DNA of 64,000 nucleotides from Aporrectodea caliginosa (GCA_020284085.1 JACEVL010000201.1:656594-720593); one strand, 5' to 3'. Positions 1 to 13,615 are shown, counted from the first letter of the stretch. The notes: generated by a model from the letters alone, not told the origin. Made by a program: numbers and translations.

Positions 1-126
1 TCTGACTCGATTAACCTGTTCAGTTGATTGGGATGCTGAATTTATTGGCCTGTTGTTGATTGAGATGTTGATTGAGATGTTGATTGTGCTCTTGATTGAC
101 TTCGTCTGTGTGTGTTTAACTGCTAG

Positions 127-553
127 ATCGGCAAAGATGAATTCCAGCTGAAATACGATGAAACTGTTCTCGCTGACGATGGAAATGAGCCGAGCTGCCC
201 TCTGCTGGCTGAGAACATCAAACAGTAAGCTCTGATAACATTTTAAATACTTTGTGTAAGTGCGCTGATCAGTAATATCATTGCTATGGGTGAATTTGTA
301 ATAGAGCTCAACATTTTTAAGCAAGACTTCCTGTTTTTAAGGTTTCATCGAATTTTTTACTCTTATTCATTCATTCATTACTTGAGTTTGTATAGCGCTT
401 CTTCAAGGGAACTACTCAGAGGCGCTCCCAACCCCAGCGCAGCCAAATAGGACCATTTTAAGTTGAGAGAGGAATGCCTTATGTGTGAATTGTGCATATT
501 ATATCTTTACTATGACATTTGTATGGATGTATTTATGCATACAGCAACACAGC

Positions 554-588
<35 letters not shown>

Positions 589-1517
589 TATATAGTTATA
601 TATCTATATATACAAACAAAATATACTTATATAGTTATATATCTATATATATTATATATATAAATGCAAACAAAATATACATAAGCATGGATACTTACCT
701 GATATCTGTAAATAATGCATATTATAAGTAATTCATTACAAAAGCTTATATATTTATGTATTCATGCATGTATGGATGTATGTTTGTTTTTATGCATGCA
801 TGTATGGATGTATTTATGTACTTATGTATGTAATTGTATGCATTAAGACTCGTAATATGGTATATAATAATATAAATATTAATTGACATTGATTTGTTAT
901 GGCCTGCTCAAAGGTGGGTCTCTGGGAGGAGTTAAACATCGGGTACTCGAAAGCACTTTGGCGAACACTTTATTGCTTTTTTTATCATAGAATAAAATAA
1001 GCCTTTTGTAATGAATTATTATGTGGGTTTTTTACAGGTAACATATATAGCTACTCTGTTGGTGTATGCAAGCATGTGTTTGTGTGTGTGGATGGGTGTG
1101 TGCGTGCGTGCGTGCGTGCGTGTGTGGATGGGTGTGTGTGGATGGGTGTGTGTGGATGGGTGGATGGGTGTGTGTGTGTGTGTGTGTGTTCGTGAGTGGG
1201 TGTGGCCGTGTAACATAATAGCCTAATAGGACATGATTAAACAAAGGAAGAGGATGTAAGTTTTTTGTTTGAACAAAACATCCTTTGTCAATAAATAAAT
1301 ATCTGTATCTGTATGTGTGTATCTATATGTGTATACTTCATGCACACACGCACACATTTATGTATATATCTATACATATACCGGTATATGTGTGTGTGAC
1401 ACTGTGTGTATATATACATCATGAGTACATGTATATTATAAGTCATAATATAGTTTCTCAAATAGTAGTATAATACATATATTTTGGGGCTTATATATAT
1501 ATGTATAGATGTGTGTA

Positions 1518-1553
<36 letters not shown>

Positions 1554-4500
1554 GATGCATGTATATATATGCTCATGTATAGTGTATGTTGATATAATAC
1601 TTAATGTGTGAACTGTCTGATCCCTTGGCAATCATGTTGCTTCTGTTATCACATGACTGGCTGAAAACTTGACCAAGTCAACAGGTTTTTGTCGTGTTTT
1701 AACTCACGGGCTGAACAAGAAAGTAGTTCAGCTGAAATTCATTTTTATGCAGCAGAAGCCATAGCTTTTTGCTGTACCAAAACATTTGGATCTTTATGGA
1801 GTATCGATGAGCTATATAATGTCTGAAGCTGCAGCTGTTCATATCTGTTGACTAGCCAAGTTTCTACACTGCTGCAAACGTTTCTAAAGCTGGAGCTATA
1901 TAAATATCCAGATATAAATGAAGCTAATTTGAAAAGGGTCATGTGGCACCTGAAGCAGTGTCTCAAAGGCGCCATGTTGTTGCAGACACGATGGAAGAGG
2001 TTAGACACACAAGCAACCATCGAACGTGTGGGGTGGTACCAGTGGCGTAACGAAGGGGGTAGGACAGAGAGGGGGGCAGCCGTCCCCGGGCGCAGCACCA
2101 GAGAGGCACAAAATTAGCTGTCAGTGGTACACAGTACTATGACAAGAACGATTAAAAGTCAACAAGAAAATTTAAAGGGGGCGCAGTCATCAACCCTTGC
2201 CCCTGGGCGCTGAAGCCCTTCGTTACGCCACTGGGTGGTACACTCTAGTTCAGTGTTTCCAGTCTTTTCTGAGCAAGGCACCTTTACTACGCGTCATGCC
2301 CCTGATTTCATTTATTTATCTTCCCGTTAATTCATTATTTTTATTACGAGAAATGTTCCTTGTATTCAACCGCAGCATTGCGACTATATCTACACTATTT
2401 TAAGGTTTAAAAGTAATTATAAGCGGCTTATTTCAGGGATTTAAGTCTCGGACTAGCGCAGTTCGTACATGGGGGACTTAATGAACACTTTATTACACCA
2501 CATAGGCAGAACAACAACTAAATGATACAAAAATGAGAAAAAGAAAAGAAACATAGAGCATTAATTACAGTCCAAAAGGCATCAATTATAGACCACAAAA
2601 GCTGAGCTCTGTGTACACAAGTCATCAAACTTATTATACAATTGTGTAATGACATCATGGCATCATCACTTAATGGCGTGGTGCCTGTTCAAACGGGCAG
2701 CTGTAGCAAAGGATCTTGCCTGATCAATTCATTGAAAAATAGAGAGGGTTGAGACCAAACGGTTGTCATATAAACATGTGTACAATACATGTTATGTCAG
2801 TAGTTTTCAGTAGTTTCCATATCTTTTGATAGAAAAAGCTGCTCAGATATTATCCAACTGCAGCACCATGGGAACAGGTTAATGGCACCCTTGGGTGCCG
2901 CAGCACGGAGGTGGGAAAACACAGCTATAGTTGTTATGGCATGTTCGGCTGAGCACTGTGCATTGAGACGTGCTGTAATTGTTGCCATAGAAAGGTCTGT
3001 AAATCATACAATGGCAGCCATAGAAACCCAGACATGGTTGGACATGGTAGCCGATTGGTTTGCCGTGGAGAGGGCAGATTCAAGCCCCTTGAGACAGTTA
3101 CTCTGTTGGGACCTTGAGCAAGTCCTTCGCTCGCAGTTGCTCATTGCCATCAACTGATGCTTGGTCTGACATTAGACTGTGACACTTGATAATTGCATAT
3201 TATTATGATAATTGTTGGGCCAGATTGAGTGCTTAGCTTGCACAATGTGGGCCCATGAACATGACTGTGTGGAAAGGTGTCCAGATCATTGGAAGATTTT
3301 AGTAAATCGTAAACTAAACTGAACTTTGTATTTCGCTTATACTAATCATGATTTTTTTTCCTTTCACAACAGAGCCTTATCGTCTTTCTCGTCTGGCTGT
3401 GGTCCGCAACATATTCTGCTGTATGCAGAATGGAAAACAAAGACTGAGTGAGTGCGTCATGATTGGGTTTTGTTGAAGTTTCTATATTGAGATAATTGTG
3501 CGGTGTTTCTTGTTACCAGTAGTAAAGGTGCTACGGTTGACGATAGTTTTACTTGACCGTTGTGGCCTCGCTGTGTTCTTTGGCCATATGCATTCTGACC
3601 AGTGAGTTGTTGTAATGGACTGTGATTCTACTCCGCTAAGTGACCATCAGTTGATGCTATTAGCTGTGCTGTCACTAATTAAGACTTTGAAAATGATATT
3701 ATAGGTGTCCCTAGTTAGTGGGATCTTGATCCCTTTTGGGACTCCTCTTGCGGCCAATCTCGTTATTATATGTTGAAATGTTCTGTGCATGATTTGATTT
3801 GGCTTCAATAAAAAAAGTTTTGATTGATTTGATTGATTGATTGATTGATTGATTGATGCCATACATAGGTCAGATTAGATAATTATCATGATAATGGAAG
3901 GACAATAATAGTGATGGTGATCGAGTGATTAGTGAATGGCAGAGTTGTGGGCAATTTATTTTATGAAATCAATTGTCTTTTATAATGCCATTATCATAAT
4001 GCACAAGGTGTCAATTGATGATTGATTCAAGTTAAATTGTATTTATAATCCTAATGATAATTAAAAGTAAGTGTTGCTTATTCATGTGTTGTGACTAGTA
4101 TGTAGATTATTATGTATTGATATGGACATCTTTAGTGAGCTTTTTAATGACTTGCAAAGCATAACACAGAATATGTTTCAATACAATTTCAAAGTAATTA
4201 ATGCAATTTAAGTCAACAGGTCCATGGAGAGGTAACATGCACCAGTTGATAGCTAATTAAGCCAGATCCGCACCATTAATTAATGCAGTTAAATGATAGT
4301 TCAGGACTGCATATTAATTCGTACATTAGCCCCATTAGAAAGCCAAAAGACTATTTGATGGAGTAGGTGCCACATAGATTGGCATATTGTCTGTAATAAT
4401 ACTGGTTGTGTAATATAGTGTAACTAGTAAGAAGGAAGTGAAAATGGTTTCTGTCTGTGCGTTTATGGTTCATTGAAGCTATTCTGACCTTATAAACATT

Positions 4501-7500
4501 ACTACAAATTAGTTTTCTGGAAGTTAACCTTTGATGTCACCGTTAGTTTATTTACTGGTGCTAAAAGAAAAGTGATTGCATACAAGAAACTGGCAAATAC
4601 GTACATACATACATACATACATACATACATAGACATGTACATACATATAAAACTGCTGGATTTGTACCCATACATTCATCATCATCAACTGTGGCATGCC
4701 CTTTTGTGAATCATTACCATTTTGGTAATGTGTTGGCATCTGTCTTGTCTACAGACTGTGTAGTGTGAAATTCAGTTGTTGCAAGCTTCCATGTATAGGA
4801 AATCATCCAGCTAGTCTATTCCAACCTCTTGGGGCCTCATACGATAGCGTATAAAGCTCTAACATGATCATGTCCACTGTCACATAGCATGATGTGTCCA
4901 AAGCCTCATTGTTTGGTTCACCTCTGATGCTCATATATGCCTCTGCTTTTGATAGACCTCCATGTTACTATTATTACATATGTGTTAAGGGTCACTGTCT
5001 AATGACCAAGCATCAGTCGATGGCGGGTGAGCAATTGTGAGTGAAGGACTTGCTCAAGGTCCCTACACAATGACCATGATGCTACCCGTACTCTCCACAT
5101 TACTTCAAAACTTTTTTATTCTAGAGAACTTTCACACTGGGAGCGCCTCTATTGGTGTTCACTGTGAGAGGTGCTTTATAAATGTTTAAATACAATACAA
5201 TTACATGGTGAATGCTTTAACCAATTAACTACCATGTCGATACATACATACATTCATCTATGCACAGTTACTGTTTAACAATTATCATTGCATAACTGTT
5301 GTCCCATTGTGCGTTTGCAAATGGCGTAATAAAGACCATACTTACTTACTTACTTACTTACATACATGTCGTTCATAATCTATATTTTCTTTCAGTTTAC
5401 CGACTGCAGTGAGTGAGTCGGTGGAGGAGCATGAGTCTGTTCGTCAGGTCAAGATGTTCGTTCAGCAGGCGTCGTTGGGAACCCTGGACGAATGCTTTCA
5501 GGTCTACACTCAGGAGGAACAGGTCAGAAAGAGGCATCTTCGTTACTAAGTTACGTTTCATAAATGTGTTAATGTTTAAATTAGGACTGGGCATTGAACG
5601 CATTATTAACGCGATTAATGCATTAATTAATTAATGCGAGTAAATTTTTTAGCACAGTTAACGCTATTGTCGCTGCGCCCAATTATTTTTAATAAATGCG
5701 CTAAAACAATTTTGATAAAACCGCTATTACAAAGTAAAAACTTTAAGGATAAACTTTATAGTAAAAAGTAAAAAGCAAGTAGTAAAAGTATGTTTGATTT
5801 TTGTTTTTTGACGGCAAGCATTTATATAGCGCATATTCAACATAACTACTCAGAGTCGGTAGAGTAGTTGTACTTGTTATCTATTGTGACATGTGGTTTA
5901 AAATTAATTGCGTTATTAAAAATTTTAATTGTGCAATTAATTTAGATTAAAATTTTAATCATTGCCCACCCTAATTTTAATTAATAGCAATGAGTCTTAG
6001 TTTTTGTAAACTGCTACTGCTAGATTAGTTGTTGAAATATCTTGTGATATTGTTCTTAGCTTGGCCCAGACAATGCTTGGCTGTGTCCAAGTTGTCGAAA
6101 ATACCAGCAGGGGACAGTAAAAGCTTTAACTCTGTGGTCCTTACCAGAGGTACTAGTCATACACTTGAAGAGATTTAAACAGGTGTGTATTAGCAATAAC
6201 TGCCTTTGTCTAAATATCATTTTTAACAACTACAATAACTACCATAAATGTGTGAAAGACTAAAGTAATATTGTAACTATATTATTATATTATATTCATC
6301 TCGTTTGAAAGGGACGTGGATGTTGTCGAAAGTGTCTTTTTTACGATATGTAACATCCAGTACCAATGTTATGACATGTTTCTGTCTGGATATTTGTTAG
6401 CACTTTTTCTTAACCTTACAAGGCCACTTAACATGCTGTCTAACAGATATAAATATGTGACTTAAGATAGCTTGAAAATGTTAGATTGATGTGATGATTG
6501 GTTGGTTGAGTGTTGACCTTTGCGAGAAATTGTACTGAATTGTGTTTCTGTGCATCTGTTTGGTTGGACTGTATACTTGGAGTACCTTCGTCTGCATATG
6601 CCTCTTTTGACGGGTGTTATGTGAACTTTTGTCAACAGAAGAAGACTGCAGGGAGAGTTCTGTTGTCCGTAATAGTGTATAGTCTTTTGCTCTAAACTGA
6701 AACTTACCTTTTCCAGTCTATTTATGGCTCTTATAAATGGTTCAATGTGCACAGAATTTTGTAAGGATTGCATTATCAAATTACAGTTGTATTGTTTTGT
6801 ATGTCTGTGTATATATGTGCATATATAATATACATTGCATATATATATTGTCTTGTTTTTGTTAATCTGGCATCTTTCTTGTGTGTGTTAACTGTGGCTG
6901 TTATTCTGTGCTGCCAGGACGCAGTTCATCGTACGAAGCTCAATACGCTAATCATGTTTCCAATCAACAGCCTTGACCTGCGCCACCACGTCCAGAAGGC
7001 CACTCTTTCCTCATCTTCCACACTGTCCAGGTCCACCAAATCCGGGGCTTGGAATACATGGAAGCCAGGACGAAAGACAGCGGACTCGTCAGAAGACTAC
7101 CTGTATGACCTCTATGCGGTGTGCAACCATTATGGAGACATGCATGGTGGACACTACACAGGTACTGAAACAACAATGCCAACTATCAATGTCTATCATC
7201 CTTTTGTTGAAAATGCCAATTGTTGGTACATTAGACTTTATTGTAACCGCTGCAAATTGATCAGTTTCAGCACTTCAGTTTTATTGTAACCTCATAATTC
7301 ATCGAATTTAAAGAATCAGAAAGGTACAAGCTGGTTACTTTGCATTAAAAGTAAAGTTACTTTGTCTGGTTAAGTATTTGGATTGTAAAAAAAATGGTTC
7401 CATGAGGTTGACACTATTCTTGAGCAAGTCCTTAATGCACAGAATTTGCCATAATTTGGTCGAGAGACTCTGTACATGAAACCATCTGTCAACTGTAGAG

Positions 7501-9466
7501 AGTAATCCGTTGTTTTAGGCTCTAGATGTTTGTATGGGCAATCATTGGTGACGTCTACTTGTCTGTGCATTGGTTTGCTTGTTGATGAAATTCTCATACA
7601 TGGTGATATTTAACATGACATTATTATTATTAATTAAATTTATAACGCTTGCAAAGCCTTGCATGGTCACACCAAAGTGTGAATCTGAGGCGCAGATAGT
7701 CAGCTGCCAGGAAATCGAAATTGATTGATTGATTGATTAGGAGAAGATGCATCTAGATGTCCAAGATCTCGTTGTTCCATGGTCTCGCATCTCGATACGT
7801 GCACGTCGGGGCTTCTCTGTTGTTGGGCGATCGTTATTGAACAATTTGCCTACTGAAATTCTCTCAGTTCCACTTATTGCTGACTGCATTGCATTTTCTC
7901 AAACATTAAAGACACTTTTTCTCATCTCACTGATAGCTGCATACACAGTACTACCTCTGAGAGACTCATAAGACTCACTATGCAAGTATTCTCGTACATT
8001 ACATTACAGTACAAGTGCTTGAAAACCAAGGAAAAATAATGATGTAGGCTAGCGCAGAGATTGTCACTGATTAGTTGCTCTTGAATTGGCGATATATTAA
8101 ATTTTCAGTTGCAGTTTGTCATCAGATGGCAGTTTTATCTTTTGAAAAAGACAATGAATTAAATAGTTTTATCTAAAAAGAGAATGAATCAGATCCTTTT
8201 CATGTGTTTGCTTGTAGCATTTTGCAAGAACCTTTGCAACAGTCAGTGGTATTCCTTTAACGACAGCAAAGCTTCCGAGATGCGCGAAGGGGAGGTAGTC
8301 ACACGAGCCGCCTATCTTCTCTTCTACCAGAAACGCTCTTCGCACTTTCCACGCAGCCGTGATTGGCTACATACGCTGCAGCAGATAGATTACAATGTCC
8401 CACGCGCCGTCACGAGTCACTCGCTCGACGACCTACTGGACACAGGTTAGCAACATAACAAATACACGAGCTGTCATGGCCTAATTGTTTACTTACTTTA
8501 TCTGTTTAAATACCATAATTTTAGCATTAACAGTATAATGGTTTTGTCGTAAGTGTTGATCTGGATGGTCAATGTACCACAGTATCTGAAGGCTATTTCA
8601 GTTGGTAATTGAACTAATCTGGAAGGCATCTTGATAAAAGGGTGATTCGTTGATGTTATGACACTGGAAACCGCATTGAAGTTTAAAAAATGATGTCCTC
8701 TTGCTAGACTTGTGTGATCATGTTTGACCTTCAGGTGAAGGATTCTTTTTACTGACAAAGGGTTTCTTTCAATAGAGGTGTGTGAGAAAGTATTTCCTTT
8801 ACTATCTTCTGTTGAAATATAATCATTTAGGTAACTTGGTGTTAGTGTTAGTTTAAAGGTGTGAGAAAGTGCTTCCTTTGCCATCTTAGAATTTAAATAG
8901 AAACATTTTAGTAACTTGGTGTTAATCTTAACCGTCACCTTTTTGTAGACTGTGACACAGCCGCCACCGATACCGCGTCACCAGAAGATGACTTCCGTCG
9001 CAACATTCCAGTATACACGACACTCTGTCCACCTGCTCGGATAAGAAGGCACGCCTCCGCTCGCCAGGCAAAGACCCGTACTGAACAAACCGATCCAGAC
9101 GTCGCCAGCACAACATCATCGGGCTCAACAGAGAGTTCACGGCAGAGTGAAATCCCGCCTGGCATTGTGGCTTCATTAATAAGGAGGGCAGGTGGTGGGA
9201 AAAGTCTCGAGACGAGTCACTCACCGTTAGATCTGCCAGGGACGTCCAAATGTGCTGTCAACGGGGGCAGCTCGAGCGAAGTCCCAAACGACGTCTGCAT
9301 GTCTGCATCATCGACGCACGAGACTCTAGCAGCAACCACGGCAAACTGTGTCACTAGTCAGACTAATTCAGGCAAAGGTGATGCAGCAGAAACATCACAG
9401 AGTCACAATAATGTCGTCTGTAAGCTGCCTAGTAAATCAAATGATGTCAACGGCACATGCTTATGA
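127..9466 (+). CDS. Ubiquitin-specific protease, USP31/USP43 type (3' part, seven exons)
   Basis: Exons read by splice sites and frame: 127-224, 3373-3447, 5396-5522, 6060-6182, 6918-7161, 8218-8445, 8949-9466 (stop TGA). All introns are GT-AG and phases join, giving 470 residues; the 5' part, with the catalytic Cys box, is outside the window. Visible parts are the back half of the USP catalytic domain: the zinc-finger CxxC in WLCPSC followed by QQGTVK, the strand [11 protein letters not shown], the linker [17 protein letters not shown], the His box GGHYTAFCKN, then QWYSFNDS and [10 protein letters not shown], which closes the domain. USPs of this clade hydrolyse isopeptide bonds between ubiquitin and target proteins. 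The last exon is a Ser/Thr-rich disordered tail of about 170 residues; a short IVASLI motif recalls the tail of USP43. Family assignment is firm; USP31 versus USP43 is uncertain. Catalytic His is present, so the gene looks intact. Confidence 0.9.
2040..2233. mobile_element. hAT-type MITE, family CAGTGGCGTAACG
   Basis: 194 bp element in USP intron sequence. Termini CAGTGGCGTAACGAAGGG and CCCTTCGTTACGCCACTG form an inverted repeat of 18 bp. It is flanked by a perfect 8 bp target-site duplication, GGTGGTAC (2032-2039 and 2234-2241). Terminal CAGTG plus an 8 bp duplication is typical of the hAT superfamily. No coding capacity. Confidence 0.9.
3042..3172 (+). repeat. Decayed tRNA-derived SINE (family B)
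   Basis: A box-A-like TAGCCGATTGG and a box-B-like GCAGATTCAAGCC are followed by the family core GGGACCTTGAGCAAGTCCTT and GCTCGCAGTTGCTCATTG. The same core is seen near 5027, 13470, 41000 and 47320. Confidence 0.65.
3448..5395 (+). other. USP intron with SINE fragments and short tandem repeats
   Basis: A 1.9 kb AT-rich intron. It contains GATT repeats (3820-3856), CATA repeats (4600-4632), an inverted decayed SINE B (about 5027-5108), a SINE-tail copy (5128-5195) and TTAC repeats (5338-5362). No further coding exon recognised. Confidence 0.65.
5580..5973. mobile_element. Probable decayed DNA-transposon fragment (MITE) in USP intron
   Basis: Ends TAGGACTGGGCATTGAAC and, inverted, TAGGGTGGGCAATGATT are similar. 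The interior is AT-rich with GATTAATGCATTAATT-like sequence resembling the 11.8 kb element. The flanking 8-mers match poorly, so the duplication has eroded or the boundaries are slightly wrong. Confidence 0.5.
7747..7935 (+). pseudogene. Remnant of the C-terminal end of a non-LTR retrotransposon protein
   Basis: In the USP intron 7162-8217 an open stretch reads [16 protein letters not shown] and then [10 protein letters not shown]. This matches the pattern ending many LINE reverse transcriptases (F-x-x-x-G-x-x-x-W-N-x-L-P-x-x-I, then F-K-x-x-L-K-x-x-L-F), with Trp replaced by Leu. No upstream polymerase domain is present, so it is a dead 5'-truncated copy. Confidence 0.6.
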
Positions 9467-11149
9467 GAGATGTCACGACGTCATTTTTAACGTTCTTCAA
9501 AAAATTCACGAGCAGATGAGAGTTATGAACGATACTGAATGTTGGTTTTTATATTTTTGTGTACAGTCTTTTCTGTATCCAGCTTGTAGCTCGTGCCAAG
9601 CAGGAGAAATTTTAAAGAATTTAGTTATGTGGATATTTTACAAGATTTTAATGAACTTTGAAGATTTCTGTGACTTTTAATGCAGAACAAATGGCGTTCT
9701 GCATGAACTTTTAGTCAGAGCTGAGTTTGGTGTAGATTTCAAGAATGTTAACTTGCAGTTTCTGGGTGTACAGCAGATATAAGTTATGTAAAATTTATCT
9801 GGTTTGTGTAAACCAAAAGCGCAAGATTTGCTTTCAGGGATTTTCAGGTTTTGAAGAAGAGTTACACAAATATTTCTTTGTGAAAATCAAGTAAAAAGTT
9901 TGGTGTCGGCAAACTTATAATTTGAATAAGCCAGTGTTTGCCACGATGTCCTACATTTTCTGCTTGGTTTCTAGAATAATTCATTATAGCAAATGCTACT
10001 ACTGTGTATGTACTAGTGTGTGTGTATATACACATTATATACACATGAATATGACATAAGGTGGCACAGTCATACATTGCCAATTTGCATGCATGTCTTT
10101 GCTGTGTCCAGGTTTCTAGTCCCGGTGTGTCATATTAAATTGACAGTACGGTAGTCAGGACATTGAACTTGTACGGAAAGGTTGTTGGATAACCATTGTT
10201 TGTAGATAAGCTAAAAGCTCTTGTACCCCAGGACCATGTCTCTGAAGATATATTACGTTGATGAAGGCATTTTAAGAAATGTGTAAATACCTGCCTTACC
10301 ATAAGTAGTACTTTCGCGTGTGTTAAACCTTGCATGTAGTCGCCTTATGTTACCACCTTGTGCTGTCTAACCCAGCTTTGCTCTGATTCATAATTTTACG
10401 CTTGAAATTCACTGCTAGTTTTTGATATCTGAACTTGCATATGTAATGTTTTATGTGATTTCTTTAGCATTTTATGATATATGTGCCGTTGCAAAGGGCC
10501 TCATGGGAAATTCAAGAAAGGCTTTCGTTGTTTTTTTACAGCATATTAACAGCATCGGATTTTGACGTGCATTCGTGTACTTTGGTTAACTGTAAAATTT
10601 TCGACCCCAAGCAGTTTTCGGACAGTTAAAGCACTGCTTACTGGTGTTATGCTTAATAGCCTTAAATGTTTTTCTACGGTTGGAGAACAATTTGGAATCT
10701 GGAAAATTGTTATGGTTGCAATTCTTTTTTGGCAGGGTTTGCATGTATTTGTTGTTTGAGCTGTTGTACAAATGCTACAGTTAAGATTATATGGAACCGT
10801 GTTGTGGACTAACCAAGGCATGTACGTGCAAAATCATCTTGTAATATATGTGTATACTGTCAGTAGTAATCAAAGCTCATTGCAATGTGTTGAACATTTT
10901 ATCTGGATTCAGCAACGTTTTAATTTTTCTCCGGTTTACTATTAGGCATGGCCAGTAGTTGTAGGCCTATCCAGTGTGCAGCAACATCCTGCTACTGCCA
11001 GGGCCATACCCTGCCTGTTTTTAAACATAGACGTGTGGCTGGTGATCTCAGGACTTGGGACCTCATGATGCCTATGCAAGAAATTGTGTTTCTCGCATGT
11101 TTTCCTCATCTGTCAAAAGCCTGATGAGCTCATAATAGGCCTACTATTG
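9467..11149 (+). other. Probable USP 3' UTR, then intergenic DNA
   Basis: Sequence after the USP stop codon is AT-rich with no long open frame. An ATTAAA near 10135 is a possible poly(A) signal but is weak evidence. The word GTAGGCCTAT first appears near 10964. No gene is visible. Confidence 0.5.
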
Positions 11150-11427
11150 GGAGGGGTTTAGGGTAATGGTAACACTTTGGCACGAAGAGCATAACATTAG
11201 CATGGACGTGGGATCGCTTCCCGCTACCGTCTCAAAGGTCGACTCGGCCCTTCATTCGCCAGATGGCACTGGTAAAATGAGCAGGAGGACGTGATGGAGG
11301 CCTTGCATGGCTGCCAAACAGTTAAATTCGACTCCTGTAATAACCTGTGATCATCTGTTCATACTATGAATTGTAATCATACTGCAGTGTGTTAGTTTGA
11401 ATAATAAACGAAGATTATTATTATTAC
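11150..11427 (+). repeat. tRNA-derived SINE, family A, near full length
   Basis: Starts with a head bearing a box-A-like TAGGGTAATGG and a box-B-like GGATCGCTTCCCGCTACC. It then has the body GAGCAGGAGGACGTGATGG and GCATGGCTGCCAAACAGTT, and ends in AATAATAAACGAAG with an ATT tail. The same structure is seen at 26460, 36480 and, inverted, 60725. Pol III-transcribed retroelements of this kind depend on a partner LINE. Confidence 0.85.
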
Positions 11428-11819
11428 TTCCATGTACAGATATACAGAAGCATGTTGTCTAGCCCATCGTAACTCTGATTTTGAATTTTACACATGAAAA
11501 TCACTGCCATTTCCTTCTTACAGAACTGTGCATAATGTCGTAGTGTGATTTCTGGCATGTTATGTGATATACATTGTATGTGCCATTTGCTTATGGGAAA
11601 ATTCAAGTAATACTTTCTTATAGTGTGCAAACAGGTGTTATACGTACATTATACAAGTCATTTATGTGAGGCTTGTATGTGTTATTGTATGAAATATACA
11701 CAATTTGCATCACTCTTGGGGATGCAAGTGCTTGTCAGTGCCCCACTCAAAACTCAAAGGAAAGATAAGAAAGCTTTGCAAATAATAGTTAATAGTTCTT
11801 AGGAAAGTTATGAAATCTG

Positions 11820-12267
11820 TAGGGCTGTGGATTTTAACGATTAATTAATCGATTAATTGTTAAAATTTGTAATCGGTTAATTTTCAATTAATTTTTTACT
11901 TATTTTATGACGTCAACCGACCTATTTACGGAACAAACAATATGGCGAACAGTAATAATGTGAAACATTTGAGTGGAAAATTAAGCGATCATTTTGCATT
12001 TAAGGTAAATGCTGATGGAAAAGTCGAAGATGGCGAAATTATTGAAGATTTTTGTAGAAATATGGTAGTTGATAGTGACTACATTACTCAATTTTTTGAC
12101 AATTTGAGCTTTAGCATGTCGAATGCTTGAAGGATTTTGCAGTATACATTCTAAACAGTTTTCTCGCTTTATGTAACATGGACCAAATTAATCGAATTTA
12201 ATCTATTAATCTCGATTAAATTTTGGAGATCAATCGATTAAAATTATTTTAATCAGTACCAGCCCTA
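11820..12267. mobile_element. hAT-type element, TAGGGCTG family, with a BED-like leader fragment
   Basis: 448 bp element flanked by a perfect 8 bp duplication GAAATCTG (11812-11819 and 12268-12275). Termini are TAGGGCTG and CAGCCCTA, followed by ATTAATCGATTAA-rich subterminal sequence. An internal open frame of 62 codons at 11942-12130 includes HFAFKVNADGKVEDG, which resembles the start of a BED zinc finger as found at the N terminus of hAT transposases; the Cys/His ligands are not recognisable. Likely an internally deleted derivative of an autonomous hAT. Confidence 0.8.
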
Positions 12268-13393
12268 GAAATCTGAGATTAGTGAAGACAAAATCTAAGG
12301 AGAGGTTGCAAAAACTGGTCTCAACCACAGATGGTCTGAATATGGTGATCACTATGAAGAAGGTTATTGCAAATTTTGATGACAATGTAGTCTGTAAAGT
12401 TTGGACAACTGGTTTTGGTTTATACAGAATTGATGGTAAAATATTCTCTGAAGAATTATAGAAAAAATTCTCGACAGCAGGAGATGACATAACTTGGCAA
12501 CTAAAAAGGTTCTTGAAACATTTTCCCCACAAAGTTGCTTGCCCACCCCCTTTGTGGTCTGTACCAGAGCCTAAAATACTCAGATATGTCACCTGCACAC
12601 TCTTCCTCAAACTGTACTTGAACTGGTAAGTAACATTTCAGGTATTAAAATGAAATCATGTGTAGTGGACTTCTGCTTATCTATCAAACATTCGTACTGC
12701 CTGCCTCTGATTGGTGTGCACTGTGAGAGGTGCTTTATAAATCTTTAAATGCAATACAATACTACACGTGGCACACTCCAGACAAGTCGACTTCACACAC
12801 AGCAATGTCACCTGCAAATTGCATCAGAAAGCACACTATTTTAGGCCAGATTTGTGCACAGTCACCTTAATTGGTGTGGCACCAATTGAAATGGTCAGTG
12901 AGCAGAGAAGTGTCTCTCCCTATAAACTTTTTGGAGAAAAATGGCCATTTGGTCGCTGTAGAACAATGTGTACAGGATTGAGGATGTACCATTGGATGTG
13001 CCACTGGTACATCCAAAATCAGTTCAGTCAGTTGTGTGTGCGCGAAAATTGCGGAGGTTACTTTTATCCGCAGTTTTCGATTCATGCAGTTAATCAATTG
13101 AGATAAGTTTTTGCTTAATAATTATTACGACAATTTATATGGCGCCGTAACACGGCCATGCCGTTACAAGGGCGCCTTACAAAACAGCTAACAACAGTCG
13201 GGGAAAAGTTTTATAATGGTGTCGATGCTGATTCAGACTGGACGTTTTTCCTAACACTACCGGTAAGAAGAAATGAAGGAAGAAAAGATCCAGTTTCATC
13301 TAATAAGGAGACTTCTGTGTTGCCAAGGCATCAATCACTTTTAAGTGAAATCATAGTCGGTAGTCATAATCCAGGTGAATGGTCCAGCGAAAA
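12268..13393. other. Intergenic DNA with SINE tail
   Basis: About 1.1 kb without a supported gene. A SINE tail (GTGAGAGGTGCTTTATAAAT) lies at 12700-12760. Around 13141-13172 there is a short inverted repeat GGCGCCGTAAC...GGGCGCC. Open frames here have no recognisable domain. Confidence 0.5.
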
Positions 13394-13615
13394 GAGAGGT
13401 GGTGTAGGGGTATGTTCGGTGCCTTGCAGCCGGAGGGTTGCGGGTTTGAATGCACCTCAAGCCGTCTCGTAGGGACCCTGGGCAAGTCCTTCACTCGCAA
13501 TTGCTTATGCGCTTCGGCGTGAAACTCCGATTCAGTGTCCGCGCTGTAGTCGGGAGCGCCTCTGAGTAGAAATCTTGAAGGGGCGCTATAACAAGTGCTC
13601 ATACATACATACATA
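13394..13615 (+). repeat. tRNA-derived SINE, family B, near full length
   Basis: Head GGTGGTGTAGGGGTATG and box-B-like GGGTTTGAATGCACC are followed by the core GGGACCCTGGGCAAGTCCTT, ACTCGCAATTGCTTATGCGC and the tail GAGCGCCTCTGAGTAG...GGGGCGCTATAA, then CATA repeats. An inverted copy of the same element lies at 40880-41155, and tail-only fragments are scattered through the window. Confidence 0.85.

Larger units (their letters stand above)
225..3372 (+). other. Intron of the USP gene with microsatellites, a MITE and a SINE remnant
   Basis: A 3.1 kb intron between the first two visible USP exons. It holds a SINE 3' tail (about 380-450), TA arrays near 557-660 and 1490-1560, a GT-rich tract at 1078-1195, a hAT-type MITE at 2040-2233 and a tRNA-derived SINE remnant near 3042-3172. 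I see no extra exon. Confidence 0.7.

Noticed and set aside
1848..2039. Open frame [20 protein letters not shown] in the USP intron
   Set aside because: Not flanked by matching splice sites, phase does not fit the USP exons, and it runs into a MITE.
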